64,000 nucleotides of DNA from an uncultured Thermoanaerobaculia bacterium (GCA_951813015.1 CATOTG010000008.1:124001-188000); one strand, 5' to 3'; shown: positions 32,545 through 41,938, numbered from the stretch's first letter. Notes: generated by a model not told the origin, from the letters alone. Translations and numbers: made by a program.

Positions 32545-33807
32545 ATGCTGAGAATCGCGCTGAAGCGCTGCCGTCTCAGTGCCCGGAACGGCTGGCTGCT
32601 TGGCGCCTGGGCCGTGGGCGCTGCGCTGGCGGCGGCAACGGTCTGGGTCGGGTGGATCGGCTACGGGGAGCGCGTTGATCTGTTCGAAGGCAACCGGATC
32701 GCTCAGCGGGTGAAGGCGGAGGACGCCACGGTGTACGTCGGCGTGGAGATCGGTTTCGAGCGGCCGCCGACGCCGCTGAGCCTGATCAGCCGAGGGGTCG
32801 GTGAGGATCTCGGCGTGAGCGCGAGGATCAGGGGCCGCTATCGCGAGCCCGAGCTTGCGCGGCGCGACCGGCCGCGAACGGGTGCGGCGCGGCGACTGAA
32901 CGCGGATCTGGCTTGGACCTTCGCGCTGGTGCTCGGCTTCACCGGCGTCTTCGCCGGTCACGGCGTGATCAACGGCGAGCGACGGGCCGGTACGCTCAAG
33001 CTCCAGCTCCGAAGCGGTCTGCCGAGGCCGCACCTGCTGCTTGGCGAGTTCCTCGGCGGCCTGATCGTCGTGGCGATTCCGCTGCTGCTGTTCTGCCTCG
33101 GCTTTCTGGCCTGGGCGGCCACGGCTGGTCCTTCGCTGGACGGTCGCGAGTGGCTTCGGGTTCTCCTGTTCTTCGGCCTTGCGACTCTCTACGGCGCGTT
33201 CTGGGTGGCTCTTTCCCTGTGTCTCTCGGTCTTCCTCAGGCAGCGGGAGACGTCGCTTCTGGTCGGCATCCTGATCTGGGTGTCCTCGGCCGCGCTCTAC
33301 CAGCCTCTGGCGGGTTGGGCGGCTACGCGCGCAGCGCCGCCTGCGCTGGAAGCCGCGGCAGCGTCGGCCGACCGGGACGTGGCCGCTCGGCGTGCGGCGA
33401 TTCGCACCCGGCGCAACGTGCGGGCCGAGCAGTACATGCGGTACCGGACGTTGGCCTCGCTTGGCCCGGTCACCGCATTCCAGGAGGCTGCGCGGCTGGT
33501 GGCCACGACATCCGTTGATGACCACATCGCGTTTCTCGCCGATGTGGACGACGTGGAGAGAAGATTCATCGCGTGGCAGGCGGAGAAACTGGAGCGCTAC
33601 CCTGAGCGCGAGAACACGATGCACAGCGGCCAGGAGGCTCTCGACATCGGAGGTCTGCCGGCGCCGGAGTATCGTCCGCTCCCGGTCGAAGCTTCGCTCC
33701 GTGGCGCGGCACTCCCGGTTGGCGCGCTTTCGCTCTTCACGACCCTTCTGCTGGTTGGCGGCGTGATCGGCTTCGAGAAGCTGGACCTGACCGAGGCGGG
33801 GGTCTGA
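32545..33807 (+). CDS. ABC-2 type transporter permease, cassette 1 first subunit
   Basis: A 420-aa membrane protein. One N-terminal membrane segment (GWLLGAWAVGAALAAATV) is followed by a ~100-residue extracytoplasmic part. Next come VINGERRAGTLKLQLRSGLPR, the coupling-helix signature of ABC-2 permeases (GE+..GTL), a cluster of 4-5 segments, a second soluble part, and a last segment at the C-terminus. It is the first of four tightly spaced genes ending with an ATPase at 37537. A paralogue with roughly 55-60% identity by eye is at 39198-40454. Export of an unknown substrate is inferred from the permease class. Confidence 0.85.
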   Translation: MLRIALKRCRLSARNGWLLGAWAVGAALAAATVWVGWIGYGERVDLFEGNRIAQRVKAEDATVYVGVEIGFERPPTPLSLISRGVGEDLGVSARIRGRYREPELARRDRPRTGAARRLNADLAWTFALVLGFTGVFAGHGVINGERRAGTLKLQLRSGLPRPHLLLGEFLGGLIVVAIPLLLFCLGFLAWAATAGPSLDGREWLRVLLFFGLATLYGAFWVALSLCLSVFLRQRETSLLVGILIWVSSAALYQPLAGWAATRAAPPALEAAAASADRDVAARRAAIRTRRNVRAEQYMRYRTLASLGPVTAFQEAARLVATTSVDDHIAFLADVDDVERRFIAWQAEKLERYPERENTMHSGQEALDIGGLPAPEYRPLPVEASLRGAALPVGALSLFTTLLLVGGVIGFEKLDLTEAGV

Positions 33808-33813
33808 AGAACG

Positions 33814-35268
33814 ATGTTCCGTGTCCTGGTTCTTGGCGAACTGACTCGCCATCTCAAGAGCTACAGGCTGCTGCTGGCGGTCGTGGCGGGCCCCCTGTGC
33901 ATGGTCGTCGCCGCGACGATCCACCAGATCGACCTGCGGGAGCAGGTGTCCGCCTACTCGCGTCTCGCCCGGTCTGCGGAGAGCGACGCGAATCTGGACT
34001 GGGTCCTCCTGCCGCGGCCGTACCCGACTCTGGGTTTCGTTTCGGCCGACGGCGCCGATCGAACGGAGGCAACCGTCTTGCGGCCCCACCTGGCGGCGCC
34101 TGTCATTCCGGGTGTTTCCGAGCGGTCGTGGGTCTTCGTCGCCCAGCCTCTCGACTGGGCCGCTGTCGTCGTCCTTCTATACAGCCTGATGGCCGTGGCT
34201 CTGACCTACGATGCGGTGGCGGGCGAGAAGGCCCAGGGAACCCTCCGGGTGTTGACAGCCAGACCGATCGGGCGCATGTCGCTCATCCTGAGCAAGATCG
34301 CCGGCAGCTTCCTGGTCGTCGCCCTCTCCTTCGTCCTCGGTGCGGTGGCCTCGCTTGCCGTGGTCGCGGTTGACGGGGGCGGCTCCCTTTCCGCCGAGAC
34401 AGCTCCGAACCTTGTCCTGGCGGTCGTGCTGGTGCTCGTGTTTCTCCTGTTCAACGTGCTGCTCGGAGTGGCCGCATCGGTCAGCGTCGCTCGACCGGCG
34501 GCCGCGCTGCAGAGGGCTTTGGGCGCCTGGACGGTTCTGGCGCTGGTCGTGCCGGCCGGCGTCACGGTGGCGGGCTCGATGCTCCATCCGCTGGAATCGG
34601 AGGCCGAACTGCAGCGGAACTTCGGGCTCGTGTCCATGGAGTTCCGGGAACGGCTCTCGGTCTCGTCTGAGGCGCTCGCCGGGATCGTGAACAGGGAGGA
34701 CCTCTCGCCGGCTCAGAAGCGTGCCCGGATCGCGTCACTCGAAGCCGACATGATGGCGGATCAGGAAGCCGCCCTGGCGGAGCAGGAGCGAGCCCTGGCG
34801 GAAGTGCGTCGCGACTATCTGCGCCAGTCGGCGGCGCAACGGACATGGACGGAGAAGTTCAGCGCTCTCTCGCCGTTCAGTCTGCTGCGCCGCTCGCTGG
34901 ATCGGCTTTCTTTTGCCGGGTGGAGCGGCGAGAGGGAGTTCCTGCGGCAGGTCGACCGGTTCGAGCCGACCTTCACCGAGTTCGTGATCGACCAGAGACG
35001 ACAGCGACGCGATGAAGCGGGCGAAGGCGTGGCGATGGCCTTGATCCAGGACGCGGAGGGCGAGGAATACCGACTGCGCGGGATCACGGGCCTGTCCTAC
35101 GCGGCGCTCCCGATACGGCCCGGCGAGGGGCCGCGGTTCGCCTGGCGCCGGCCATCGCCGGGAGAACTGGTGAACCAGACGGTGGGAGACGTTCTATGGA
35201 TGGTGCTCTTCGTGGCGGGTGCAACCGGATGGGTCGCCCGGCGCTTCGCAAGCTACGATTGCCGATGA
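33814..35268 (+). CDS. ABC-2 type transporter permease, cassette 1 second subunit
   Basis: A 484-aa membrane protein beginning MFRVLVLGELTRHLKSYRLLL. The coupling segment VAGEKAQGTLRVLTARPIGR follows the second membrane segment (~residue 140). Several more segments come next, then a long soluble part (~260-460) with an Ala/Glu-rich coiled coil (DQEAALAEQERALAEVRRDY), and a final segment. It starts six bases after the first permease and overlaps the next gene by 4 bases (ATGA). Its paralogue is at 40481-41938. The two permeases most likely form a heterodimer. Confidence 0.85.
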   Translation: MFRVLVLGELTRHLKSYRLLLAVVAGPLCMVVAATIHQIDLREQVSAYSRLARSAESDANLDWVLLPRPYPTLGFVSADGADRTEATVLRPHLAAPVIPGVSERSWVFVAQPLDWAAVVVLLYSLMAVALTYDAVAGEKAQGTLRVLTARPIGRMSLILSKIAGSFLVVALSFVLGAVASLAVVAVDGGGSLSAETAPNLVLAVVLVLVFLLFNVLLGVAASVSVARPAAALQRALGAWTVLALVVPAGVTVAGSMLHPLESEAELQRNFGLVSMEFRERLSVSSEALAGIVNREDLSPAQKRARIASLEADMMADQEAALAEQERALAEVRRDYLRQSAAQRTWTEKFSALSPFSLLRRSLDRLSFAGWSGEREFLRQVDRFEPTFTEFVIDQRRQRRDEAGEGVAMALIQDAEGEEYRLRGITGLSYAALPIRPGEGPRFAWRRPSPGELVNQTVGDVLWMVLFVAGATGWVARRFASYDCR

Positions 35269-36806
35269 TGCCCGCCGCTCTTGATCGAACGGCCGCCGCT
35301 ACCGCCAGGCCCCAGGCGGCCTGGCCCGCCAGGTTCAGGCGGCGCCGGGACGGTTTCGCGGGCCTGGCCGCTACCGCCCTCCTGATCGTCGCGGCGGCGG
35401 GGCCGGCGCCTGGTCAGACGGAGGCTTCGGGTCGGCTTGGCCTCGAGTACGCGGCTGCCCGGATCAGGTACGAGGAAGCCGAGAAGCAGCTCGGTCGCGC
35501 CGAGGAGCTGTTCGAGAACGAGCTGCTCTCCGAGGCGGAGCTGGATACGGAGAAAGCGCAGCTCAGGCTCGCGGATCTCGATCTGGCACAAGCCTATCTG
35601 GAGATGATCGCGGCGGATCCCGAGGTCGTCCTGCGCGCGGCCCGGAAGTACAGGCGGCCCGACGGCGAGGCCCGTGTCGAACTGGAGCTGGTGGCGCGCT
35701 GGTCCTCCGGCGTCGAGGCGGAAGTGGTCGAGCAGCAGTCGGGCGGTTTGCTGGACCTGCCGCTTCCGACCGGCGTATCGAACGTGATCGTCAGCCTCAA
35801 GACCGTTCGCGGTCATCGGGAAGGCGTGCTGCTGGAGCCGACGATCGTTTCCGTTCCATACGAGCAGCGTGTACCGATGATGCTGTTCGACGAACCGACC
35901 ACCGTCGACTTCGGACTTCTTCTGGCCGATGTCGAGGAGTTGCTCGTCGAGCTTCGCTACAATCATCAGACCCACGATCGACAGGTCCTGTTGGGCAAGC
36001 GATCCGGCGCCGAGGAACCCTTGGTCGTGCGTTCCGCTCAGCTTGCCCTGGACGCTGAACTGGGTGAAGAGGCCGAGTTCGTCCTTGAGGTGGAGCGCTT
36101 CGACGTCGATGACGCGACGTACGGAGTGCGGCTTGAGGGTCTTCCGCCCGAAGTTGCGGCGCGGCTCTTTGATCCCGAGACCGAGGCGACGTTCAGTCAG
36201 ATGTTCCTGTCGGAGGGGGTGACCAGCCGCAGTCTGCGTCTGGCGCTGACGTTGCCGAGTCGACCGACGGCTGCGGTGCAGCCGGGCACGTCGATTCCGT
36301 TCTCCGTGTTGTTCGAGCCCGACCGTGACGCGGCCGGAGGCGGGGGCAGGCTGGATCTGGAGCTCATTCCGCGCGGTGTCGCCGCGCTCGAGGTCGAGGC
36401 GGCGAACCTCTACCAGGAGATTCTGCGCGGCGATACCGGCTCGTTCGAAGTCAGGATCGTCAATGCGGGCAGTCTGGATCTCGAGCAGGTGGAAGTCGTT
36501 GTCGAGGCGCCGTTCGGTTGGCGGGTGGGAGCGGAACCGCGGCTGTTCGATGCGCTCGCCCCCGGCACCGGCGAAGCGGTCAACGTGACGCTTGCGCCGC
36601 CCGCCGACGTGATCCTGGGGGACTACGAAGGGACGATCGTCGTCGGCACGCTGGCTGGTGATCGTCTGGTGGAGAGCGATCCCAAGACAGTTCGCATTCA
36701 CGTGACGGCAGCCCGCAATCCGTGGCTGGCGTTGCTTCTTTTGGCTGCCGTGGTGGCGCTGCTCGCGGCGCTGATCCGGGGCGGCATCCTCCTCAGCCGA
36801 CGCTGA
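35265..36806 (+). CDS. Exported NEW3-domain membrane protein of the ABC-2 cassette
   Basis: A 513-aa protein. ATG 35265 overlaps the stop of the second permease. A signal or anchor segment (LAATALLIVAAAGPAPG) lies at ~28-45. Residues ~50-110 form a charged helical coil (AAARIRYEEAEKQLGRAEEL). Beta-rich domains follow, and a NEW3-like domain at ~400-480 (VRIVNAGSLDLEQVEVVVE, then LAPGTGEAVNVTLAPP). A C-terminal membrane segment (WLALLLLAAVVALLAALI) and a short basic tail end the protein. NEW3 proteins next to ABC-2 permeases are known in several phyla, with unclear roles; a periplasmic partner or substrate-presenting subunit is plausible. An internal piece (35787-35890) is copied into 42011-42115. 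Confidence 0.8.
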   Translation: MMPAALDRTAAATARPQAAWPARFRRRRDGFAGLAATALLIVAAAGPAPGQTEASGRLGLEYAAARIRYEEAEKQLGRAEELFENELLSEAELDTEKAQLRLADLDLAQAYLEMIAADPEVVLRAARKYRRPDGEARVELELVARWSSGVEAEVVEQQSGGLLDLPLPTGVSNVIVSLKTVRGHREGVLLEPTIVSVPYEQRVPMMLFDEPTTVDFGLLLADVEELLVELRYNHQTHDRQVLLGKRSGAEEPLVVRSAQLALDAELGEEAEFVLEVERFDVDDATYGVRLEGLPPEVAARLFDPETEATFSQMFLSEGVTSRSLRLALTLPSRPTAAVQPGTSIPFSVLFEPDRDAAGGGGRLDLELIPRGVAALEVEAANLYQEILRGDTGSFEVRIVNAGSLDLEQVEVVVEAPFGWRVGAEPRLFDALAPGTGEAVNVTLAPPADVILGDYEGTIVVGTLAGDRLVESDPKTVRIHVTAARNPWLALLLLAAVVALLAALIRGGILLSRR

Positions 36807-36826
36807 CCCACATTGGAGAGTCGACA

Positions 36827-37537
36827 GTGATCAAGGCAATCGGACTCACGAAGAGGTTCGAGGACGGCACGCTTGCCGTCGACGGCGTGGATTTCGAAGT
36901 GGCGCCGGGAGAGATTCTCGGCATGATGGGGCCGAACGGCGCCGGCAAGACGACGACGATCAACATGTTCCTCGACTTCATCCGACCCACGGGTGGCCGC
37001 GCCCTGATCGACGGGATCGAGGTCGCCCGCGAGCCTCGCAGAGCAAAGCGCCGCCTCGACCTCATTCCCGAGAACGTGGCCCTCTACCCGGCGTTGACCG
37101 CGGTGCAGAACGCGGAGTTCTTCAGCGCGGTGGGCCAGCGAGTGTCGCCGACCAGGGACCGCGTTCGCGAGGCGCTTCTTCGTGTGGGGCTGGCCGAGGA
37201 TGTCCTTGATCGGCGCGTCGACCGGTTCTCGAAGGGCATGCGTCAGCGTGTCGGTCTGGCGGTCGCGGTGATTCGCAGCGCGCCCGCGATTCTCCTGGAC
37301 GAACCCACGTCAGGTCTCGATCCGAAGGCGGCAGCGGACCTTTTGACCCTGCTGGACGGGATGCGTTGCGACGGCGCCGCGATCCTGATCTGCACCCACG
37401 ACCTGCTCCGGGCGCAGAGTCTCTGCGACCGGGTCGGCATCATGCGCAAGGGCAGGATGGAGCGCATCCTGGATCGGGAGGCCCTGGATCAGGCGGATCT
37501 GGAGCGCGTCTACCTGGAGACGATGGTCGAGACCTGA
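36827..37537 (+). CDS. ABC transporter ATP-binding protein of cassette 1
   Basis: A 236-aa ATPase, GTG start with GGAGAG six bases upstream. Walker A GPNGAGKTT (~37), signature FSKGMRQRVGL (~134), Walker B AILLDEPTSGLD (~155) and H-loop CTHDLLRAQSLCDRV. It belongs to the DRA/CcmA-like exporter ATPases that pair with ABC-2 permeases. It closes the four-gene cassette 32545-37537. The same gene, lacking its first ~13 codons and with a frameshift, is at 42116-42784, so this is probably the only working ATPase for both permease pairs in the window. Confidence 0.93.
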   Translation: MIKAIGLTKRFEDGTLAVDGVDFEVAPGEILGMMGPNGAGKTTTINMFLDFIRPTGGRALIDGIEVAREPRRAKRRLDLIPENVALYPALTAVQNAEFFSAVGQRVSPTRDRVREALLRVGLAEDVLDRRVDRFSKGMRQRVGLAVAVIRSAPAILLDEPTSGLDPKAAADLLTLLDGMRCDGAAILICTHDLLRAQSLCDRVGIMRKGRMERILDREALDQADLERVYLETMVET

Positions 37538-37636
37538 TTCCGGCTTAGGCCGCCCGCGGCAAGAGTCCGCGAATCGAGGCCTCGTCACGAAGCGAACAGC
37601 AGCCGGGCAACGCCGAACGCTGGACAGCTCTGGCAC

Positions 37637-37666
37637 TTGACAGGTGAAGGCCTCCGACCCTAGACT
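37637..37666 (+). promoter_or_regulatory. Sigma-70 type promoter
   Basis: TTGACA (37637-37642), an 18-base spacer and TAGACT (37661-37666). The start would be near 37673, so it drives the small membrane protein, the beta-propeller gene and perhaps the second permease pair. It is one of the best -35/-10 pairs in the window. Confidence 0.65.
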
Positions 37667-37710
37667 CTCTTCTCAGACCTTCTCGTGGCTTCCTCGACCG
37701 TTGTAGTCAA

Positions 37711-38028
37711 GTGGCTGAGTACCGTATGCCCCACGCCAGACCCCGTCACAAGTTCCCTTGGCGCGAGTCCTTGGTCGGCGGGCTTGTCGTAGGGAGTGCG
37801 TTAGTCAGCGTCGCTTGGTTGTTCTACATGCTGCGCCCTTCGGGGACCGTAGCGGTTTACGGCGAGCGGATGCCGGACTGGAGAGTTGAAAGTTCCGAAG
37901 GCCGGCAGAATGTGGCTGCTGAACATGTGTTCGGCGGAGGTCTCGGGATTCTGCTGTATCACCGCCGGGTGCAGGCGGTGTCGACGATTGAAGACGAACT
38001 GGAGGTGCCAAATGCTCACAGGCAGTAG
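37711..38028 (+). CDS. Small membrane protein of unknown function
   Basis: A 105-aa frame (GTG 37711; ATG 37726 is an alternative) with one membrane segment (LVGGLVVGSALVSVAWLFYML) and a short outer part beginning GERMPDWRVESSEGR. That opening recalls the first strand of redoxin/TlpA proteins, but no CxxC is present in frame and the protein stops about 60 residues later, so it may be a truncated redoxin or a distinct small protein. Its end overlaps the start of the propeller gene by 17 bases. A good promoter lies 45-74 bases upstream. Not recognised further. Confidence 0.55.
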   Translation: MAEYRMPHARPRHKFPWRESLVGGLVVGSALVSVAWLFYMLRPSGTVAVYGERMPDWRVESSEGRQNVAAEHVFGGGLGILLYHRRVQAVSTIEDELEVPNAHRQ

Positions 38029-39106
38029 CGCGCGCCGCATCATTCTCTTGGCGTTTGCGTCACTTTGTCTGTTTGTTGTGGCGAGGGTTGCGTCGGCGTC
38101 AGAAGAAACAGAAGAGGTTCCGGAAGGAACCTTTGAGCCGGTTCGCGTCTTTGAAGATCTGACGGTGAATGGCGCCTATCGTCTGACGCCTCATGATGAT
38201 GGTTTTCTCCTGCTGGAGCGATTGAACCATCGCCTGCTTGATCTTGATGCATCTGGCGCGATCAAGCGGCAGCTCGGCCGCGTCGGACAGGGGCCGGGAG
38301 AGATGCGCTTTCCGATGGATTTCGCTGTCGGAAGCGCGGATACGGTACGATTGGTTTCGACCGCCGGTCTGATGTCCATCCACGGCTATTCCCTTCGGAC
38401 CGGTGGCTCTCTGGACACCGTCTTGCAGGGAACGACGCCGGACGACGCCGAAGCTTGGCACAGCTATTCGATTGCGCTTGACTCAAAGGGCCGGATGTTT
38501 CTGAATCAACCTCGCCAAGGTTCGGTAATCGTGCGCTACTCGCCACTCGGCGACAGGCAACTTCTGATCGGGGAACTCCTGAGGCCGGGCGATGTGTATC
38601 CTGATTGCGATCAACACAGCCGCTGCCGAGACCGGCGCTTCGCCGTGCGACTGAACCGCGTCGTCATGGCGGTCGCGCCGTCCGATGCCCTGGTGGCAGC
38701 GTTCACGGCGGCTCCTGTCGTTTCTCGGTACTCGGTTGACGGGGAACTTGAGTTTCAGACACGTCTTCGGGGTCGGCTTATTGGCGACCTGATGGGCGTG
38801 GCGATGCAAGAGCGGGAAGCCTGGACGCCTTGGATCACCGAGAACCTGGCGACCGACGGAATCAACGCGCTTCCCATGCTGACGGGTGTGGCTGTTGACT
38901 CGCGGACGGGCCTCGTTTTCTGCCTTGTAGGGGGCCGCGAGTTGTACGTTCTGTCTCCGACCGGAGACCAGCTCGGGATTCTCAGGCAGCGCGGCGCCCA
39001 GGCCAGTTTCGGATCCGTCTCGGTTGCGGATGGCGTCGCTTGGTTTACTGGTTTTTCGTCGCTTTGGCGGGCAGAACTTCCGCCGGTGACGGACTGGATT
39101 CGGTAG
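38012..39106 (+). CDS. Secreted six-bladed beta-propeller protein
   Basis: A 364-aa exported protein; GGAGGTG four bases before ATG 38012 fixes the start. The signal peptide is RIILLAFASLCLFVVARVASA. Blade-like repeats follow: RLTPHDDGFLLLERLNHRLL, the GRVGQGPGEMRFPMDFAVG segment typical of the NHL/6-bladed propeller (BF3885-like) family, SIALDSKGRMFLNQPRQG and VAVDSRTGLVFCLVGG. Two cysteines close together (CDQHSRCRDRR) may form a disulfide. It lies between the two ABC-2 cassettes on the same strand, so it may work with them; propellers of this family often accompany thioredoxin-like and transporter genes. Ligand unknown. Confidence 0.75.
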   Translation: MLTGSSARRIILLAFASLCLFVVARVASASEETEEVPEGTFEPVRVFEDLTVNGAYRLTPHDDGFLLLERLNHRLLDLDASGAIKRQLGRVGQGPGEMRFPMDFAVGSADTVRLVSTAGLMSIHGYSLRTGGSLDTVLQGTTPDDAEAWHSYSIALDSKGRMFLNQPRQGSVIVRYSPLGDRQLLIGELLRPGDVYPDCDQHSRCRDRRFAVRLNRVVMAVAPSDALVAAFTAAPVVSRYSVDGELEFQTRLRGRLIGDLMGVAMQEREAWTPWITENLATDGINALPMLTGVAVDSRTGLVFCLVGGRELYVLSPTGDQLGILRQRGAQASFGSVSVADGVAWFTGFSSLWRAELPPVTDWIR

Positions 39107-39197
39107 TCCACTCAGTGGGTCAACCCCAGAGAGCCTGCGAGTTTGGTCCGTTGCTGGGGATCCGGGGTTTGGGAGGGGCGTCTGCGGACTGAGGGCC

Positions 39198-40454
39198 ATG
39201 TGGATTGTTGCGCTCAAGCGACTCAGGCTGAGCCTGCAGAACGGTTGGTTCTTGGGGACTTGGGCCGTTGGCGCCGTGATGGTTGGCGCAACCGTCCAGG
39301 TTTCCTGGATCGACTATCAGGAACGGGTTCGATTATTCGAGGCCAGCCGTCTGGCTGGCCAGATGTCTGTCGAGAGGGCTCAGGTCTACATGCAACTCGA
39401 GCTTGGCCTGGAGCGGCCTCCGGCGGTGCTCAGCCTCCTGAGTCGAGGCGTGGGAGAGCAGTTGGGATCAAGGGCTGCGATTCCGGGTCGGTTTGGTGAG
39501 CCTCGGATCACGCGGCGGGATCGGCCGGTGGTGGAGGATGCGCGGCGCCTGAACGTGGATCTGGCGTGGGTGCTGGCGCTGGTGTTCGGCTTTTCATGCC
39601 TGGTCGCCGGCCATGCGGTGGTCAACGGCGAGCGTGAGAAGGGCACGCTCAAGCAGCAGCTGGCCAGAGGGCTGCCACGGTCGACCCTGCTGACGGGCGA
39701 GTTCGTCGGGGGCGTGCTGACCGTGGTCCTGCCGTGTTCGATGTTGTTGCTTGGTTTTCTGGTGTGGGCGGCGACCGGAGCCGGCCCGCCTCTGGAAGGG
39801 GAAGAGTGGTGGCGGGCAGGGTTCTTCTTTGGCTTGGTCGCGCTCTACGGCTGTTTCTGGCTGGCGTTTTCTCTGCTGCTGTCCGTCGTCTGCAGGCAGG
39901 TGGAAACCTCGCTCGTGGTGGGGGTCCTGGTGTGGGCGTTTTCTGCGGCGCTCTACCCACAGCTTGCCGGGTGGGCGGCATCCCGGCTGGCGCCGACCGT
40001 TCCGGTGGCGTCGGCGTCTGTCGTTGCCGGGGTTGAGAACCTTGAGGAGGACCGGAACCGCTCGATGGCGGGGCGGAACATTCAGGTTATGGCGTATCGG
40101 TACTACCGGCGCTTGGCGGTGCTGCTGCCGTTTACCGCCTTTCTCGATGGCGGTCAGGTGCTGGCAGGTACCTCGCCCGCCGATCACGATCACTTTCGGC
40201 GCCAGGTCGACTCGGCCGAGAGGTCCTTCATCGCCTGGCAAGCCGGCAAACTCGCTCTTTACCCGGAGCGAGAGAAACGGTCGGTTTACGGTGAGCCGCT
40301 CGACATCGGGGGCTTGCCGGAGCCGGTTCACGAGTCGGTCTCCATCGGCAGTTCCCTACGTCAGGCGAGCCTTCCGGCAGGAGCGCTCGCTTTCGGGACG
40401 GTCGCGCTGCTGCTCGCGGCTGGCGTCGGTCTTGAACGTCTGGACGTTTGCTGA
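39198..40454 (+). CDS. ABC-2 type transporter permease, cassette 2 first subunit
   Basis: A 418-aa paralogue of 32545-33807 along its full length: N-terminal segment GWFLGTWAVGAVMVGATV, outer domain with RPPAVLSLLSRGVGE, coupling signature VVNGEREKGTLKQQLARGLPR, and the C-terminal pattern with FIAWQAGKLALYPEREK and LDIGGLPEP. By-eye identity is about 55-60%, so this pair separated long before the recent copying seen at 42011-42826. The frame is intact with no internal stop, which suggests it is still used. Confidence 0.85.
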   Translation: MWIVALKRLRLSLQNGWFLGTWAVGAVMVGATVQVSWIDYQERVRLFEASRLAGQMSVERAQVYMQLELGLERPPAVLSLLSRGVGEQLGSRAAIPGRFGEPRITRRDRPVVEDARRLNVDLAWVLALVFGFSCLVAGHAVVNGEREKGTLKQQLARGLPRSTLLTGEFVGGVLTVVLPCSMLLLGFLVWAATGAGPPLEGEEWWRAGFFFGLVALYGCFWLAFSLLLSVVCRQVETSLVVGVLVWAFSAALYPQLAGWAASRLAPTVPVASASVVAGVENLEEDRNRSMAGRNIQVMAYRYYRRLAVLLPFTAFLDGGQVLAGTSPADHDHFRRQVDSAERSFIAWQAGKLALYPEREKRSVYGEPLDIGGLPEPVHESVSIGSSLRQASLPAGALAFGTVALLLAAGVGLERLDVC

Positions 40455-40480
40455 GCCGAAGCGGTGGCGGGTAGGCGGGC

Positions 40481-41938
40481 GTGCTCGGTCATCTGATTCG
40501 CTGGGAGCTCGCGAGGTACCTCCGCAGCTATCGGCTTTTGGTGCTGTTCGTTGCCGGTCCTCTGCTGATCGTGGCCGCGACGCTGATTCACCTTGACGAG
40601 GTTCGGGAGCTGCGCTCCAGTTGGTCGCGGCTGGCGCACAAGGCAGAGAGCACCGCGAATCTGGAACGGGTCGTCGTCCCCAGACCGGCTCCTTCCCTGG
40701 GTTTCCTGCGCGGCGGGTCCAGGGAGCAGTGGGGCGAAGCCGCAGTCGTTCGTCCGCATCTCGTCGACGTGTTCGAGACGGAGGTTTCCGATCGCTCGTT
40801 TCTCTTTGCCGCCGAACCGCTTGACTGGACGGCGGTCGTCATCTTCTTCTACAGCTTGATGGCGGTAGCCCTGAGTTTCGATGCGGTGGCGGGGGAGAAG
40901 GCTGCCGGAACCTTGCGGGTCCTGGCGAGTCGGCCAATGGGGCGCGTACCACTCGTCCTGAGCAAGATGCTGGCTTGCTTCCTTGTCGTGTCCGCATCCC
41001 TGGTGCTCGGCGTCCTCGCGGGACTCGCGGTTGCCGTGATCGGCGGTGGTCTGCTTCCGACTGCCTCGCAGGGGCTGGTTCTGGTCCTGGCCGTGGTGCA
41101 GTTTGTCGTGTTCCTGCTTTTCAACGTGTTGCTCGGGATGGCGGCCTCGGTGAGTACGTCGATGCCCGAGTCCGCTCTGCAGCGGGCGGTCGGCGCATGG
41201 TCGCTCCTGGCCTTGGCCGTGCCGGGGCTCATCGTTGTTCTGGCCTCTGTGTTTCATCCGGTCGAATCGGAGATGACGTTCCAGCGGAACATCTCCGTTC
41301 ACCAGCAGGCCTACCGAATGCGGCTGGCTGTTTCCTCCATGCCGCTTCAGGAAATCGTTCGCACGCCAGAGATTTCCTCCGCCGAGAAACGTCGCCGGAT
41401 CCGGGATCTCGAGTCGAAGATGTGGGTCGACCAGGAAGCAGCCCTGCGGGAAAGGGAGGAGGGTTATGCCGAGCTGCGCAGCCAGCATCTGCTGCAATTC
41501 GCCGCCCAGGAGGAGTGGATCGATCGTTGGGGCGTTTTGTCGCCCCACACTCTCGTGCGCGGCGCGATGAACCGCTTGGCGGTTACCGGCTCATCCGGGC
41601 GGAGGGAGTTCCGTCGCCAGTTGTCCGGGTTCAAGCCGGTGTTCACGTCTTTCGTGCTGAACCAACGCCAGTTGCACCGGGAGGCGGCGTTCCAGAGCGG
41701 CGCCAAGGCCATTGTGACCGACGACGATGGCGAGGAGTACGTGCTGCAAGCACTGAGCACGCTGGACTACTCGGAGGTGCCGGCGCCCGCGGACGAGATG
41801 CCCCGGTTTGTCTGGCGACCGCCGAGCACGGCGGAGTTGGCGGCCCAGACGCTTCAGGACCAGCTGTGGATGCTCCTCTTCGTCGGCGTGGCGGGTGCGT
41901 TCACCTTCCTGCGCTTTCAGCGCTATGACTGCCGATGA
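40481..41938 (+). CDS. ABC-2 type transporter permease, cassette 2 second subunit
   Basis: A 485-aa paralogue of 33814-35268, GTG start. It keeps the start IRWELARYLRSYRLLVLFVAG, the coupling segment VAGEKAAGTLRVLASRPMGR, and the soluble C-terminal half with the charged coil DQEAALREREEGYAELRSQ. It is intact. In cassette 1 this gene is followed by the NEW3 protein and the ATPase; here only a fused remnant of those follows, so the permease pair would need an ATPase supplied from elsewhere, most simply from 36827-37537. Confidence 0.85.
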   Translation: MLGHLIRWELARYLRSYRLLVLFVAGPLLIVAATLIHLDEVRELRSSWSRLAHKAESTANLERVVVPRPAPSLGFLRGGSREQWGEAAVVRPHLVDVFETEVSDRSFLFAAEPLDWTAVVIFFYSLMAVALSFDAVAGEKAAGTLRVLASRPMGRVPLVLSKMLACFLVVSASLVLGVLAGLAVAVIGGGLLPTASQGLVLVLAVVQFVVFLLFNVLLGMAASVSTSMPESALQRAVGAWSLLALAVPGLIVVLASVFHPVESEMTFQRNISVHQQAYRMRLAVSSMPLQEIVRTPEISSAEKRRRIRDLESKMWVDQEAALREREEGYAELRSQHLLQFAAQEEWIDRWGVLSPHTLVRGAMNRLAVTGSSGRREFRRQLSGFKPVFTSFVLNQRQLHREAAFQSGAKAIVTDDDGEEYVLQALSTLDYSEVPAPADEMPRFVWRPPSTAELAAQTLQDQLWMLLFVGVAGAFTFLRFQRYDCR

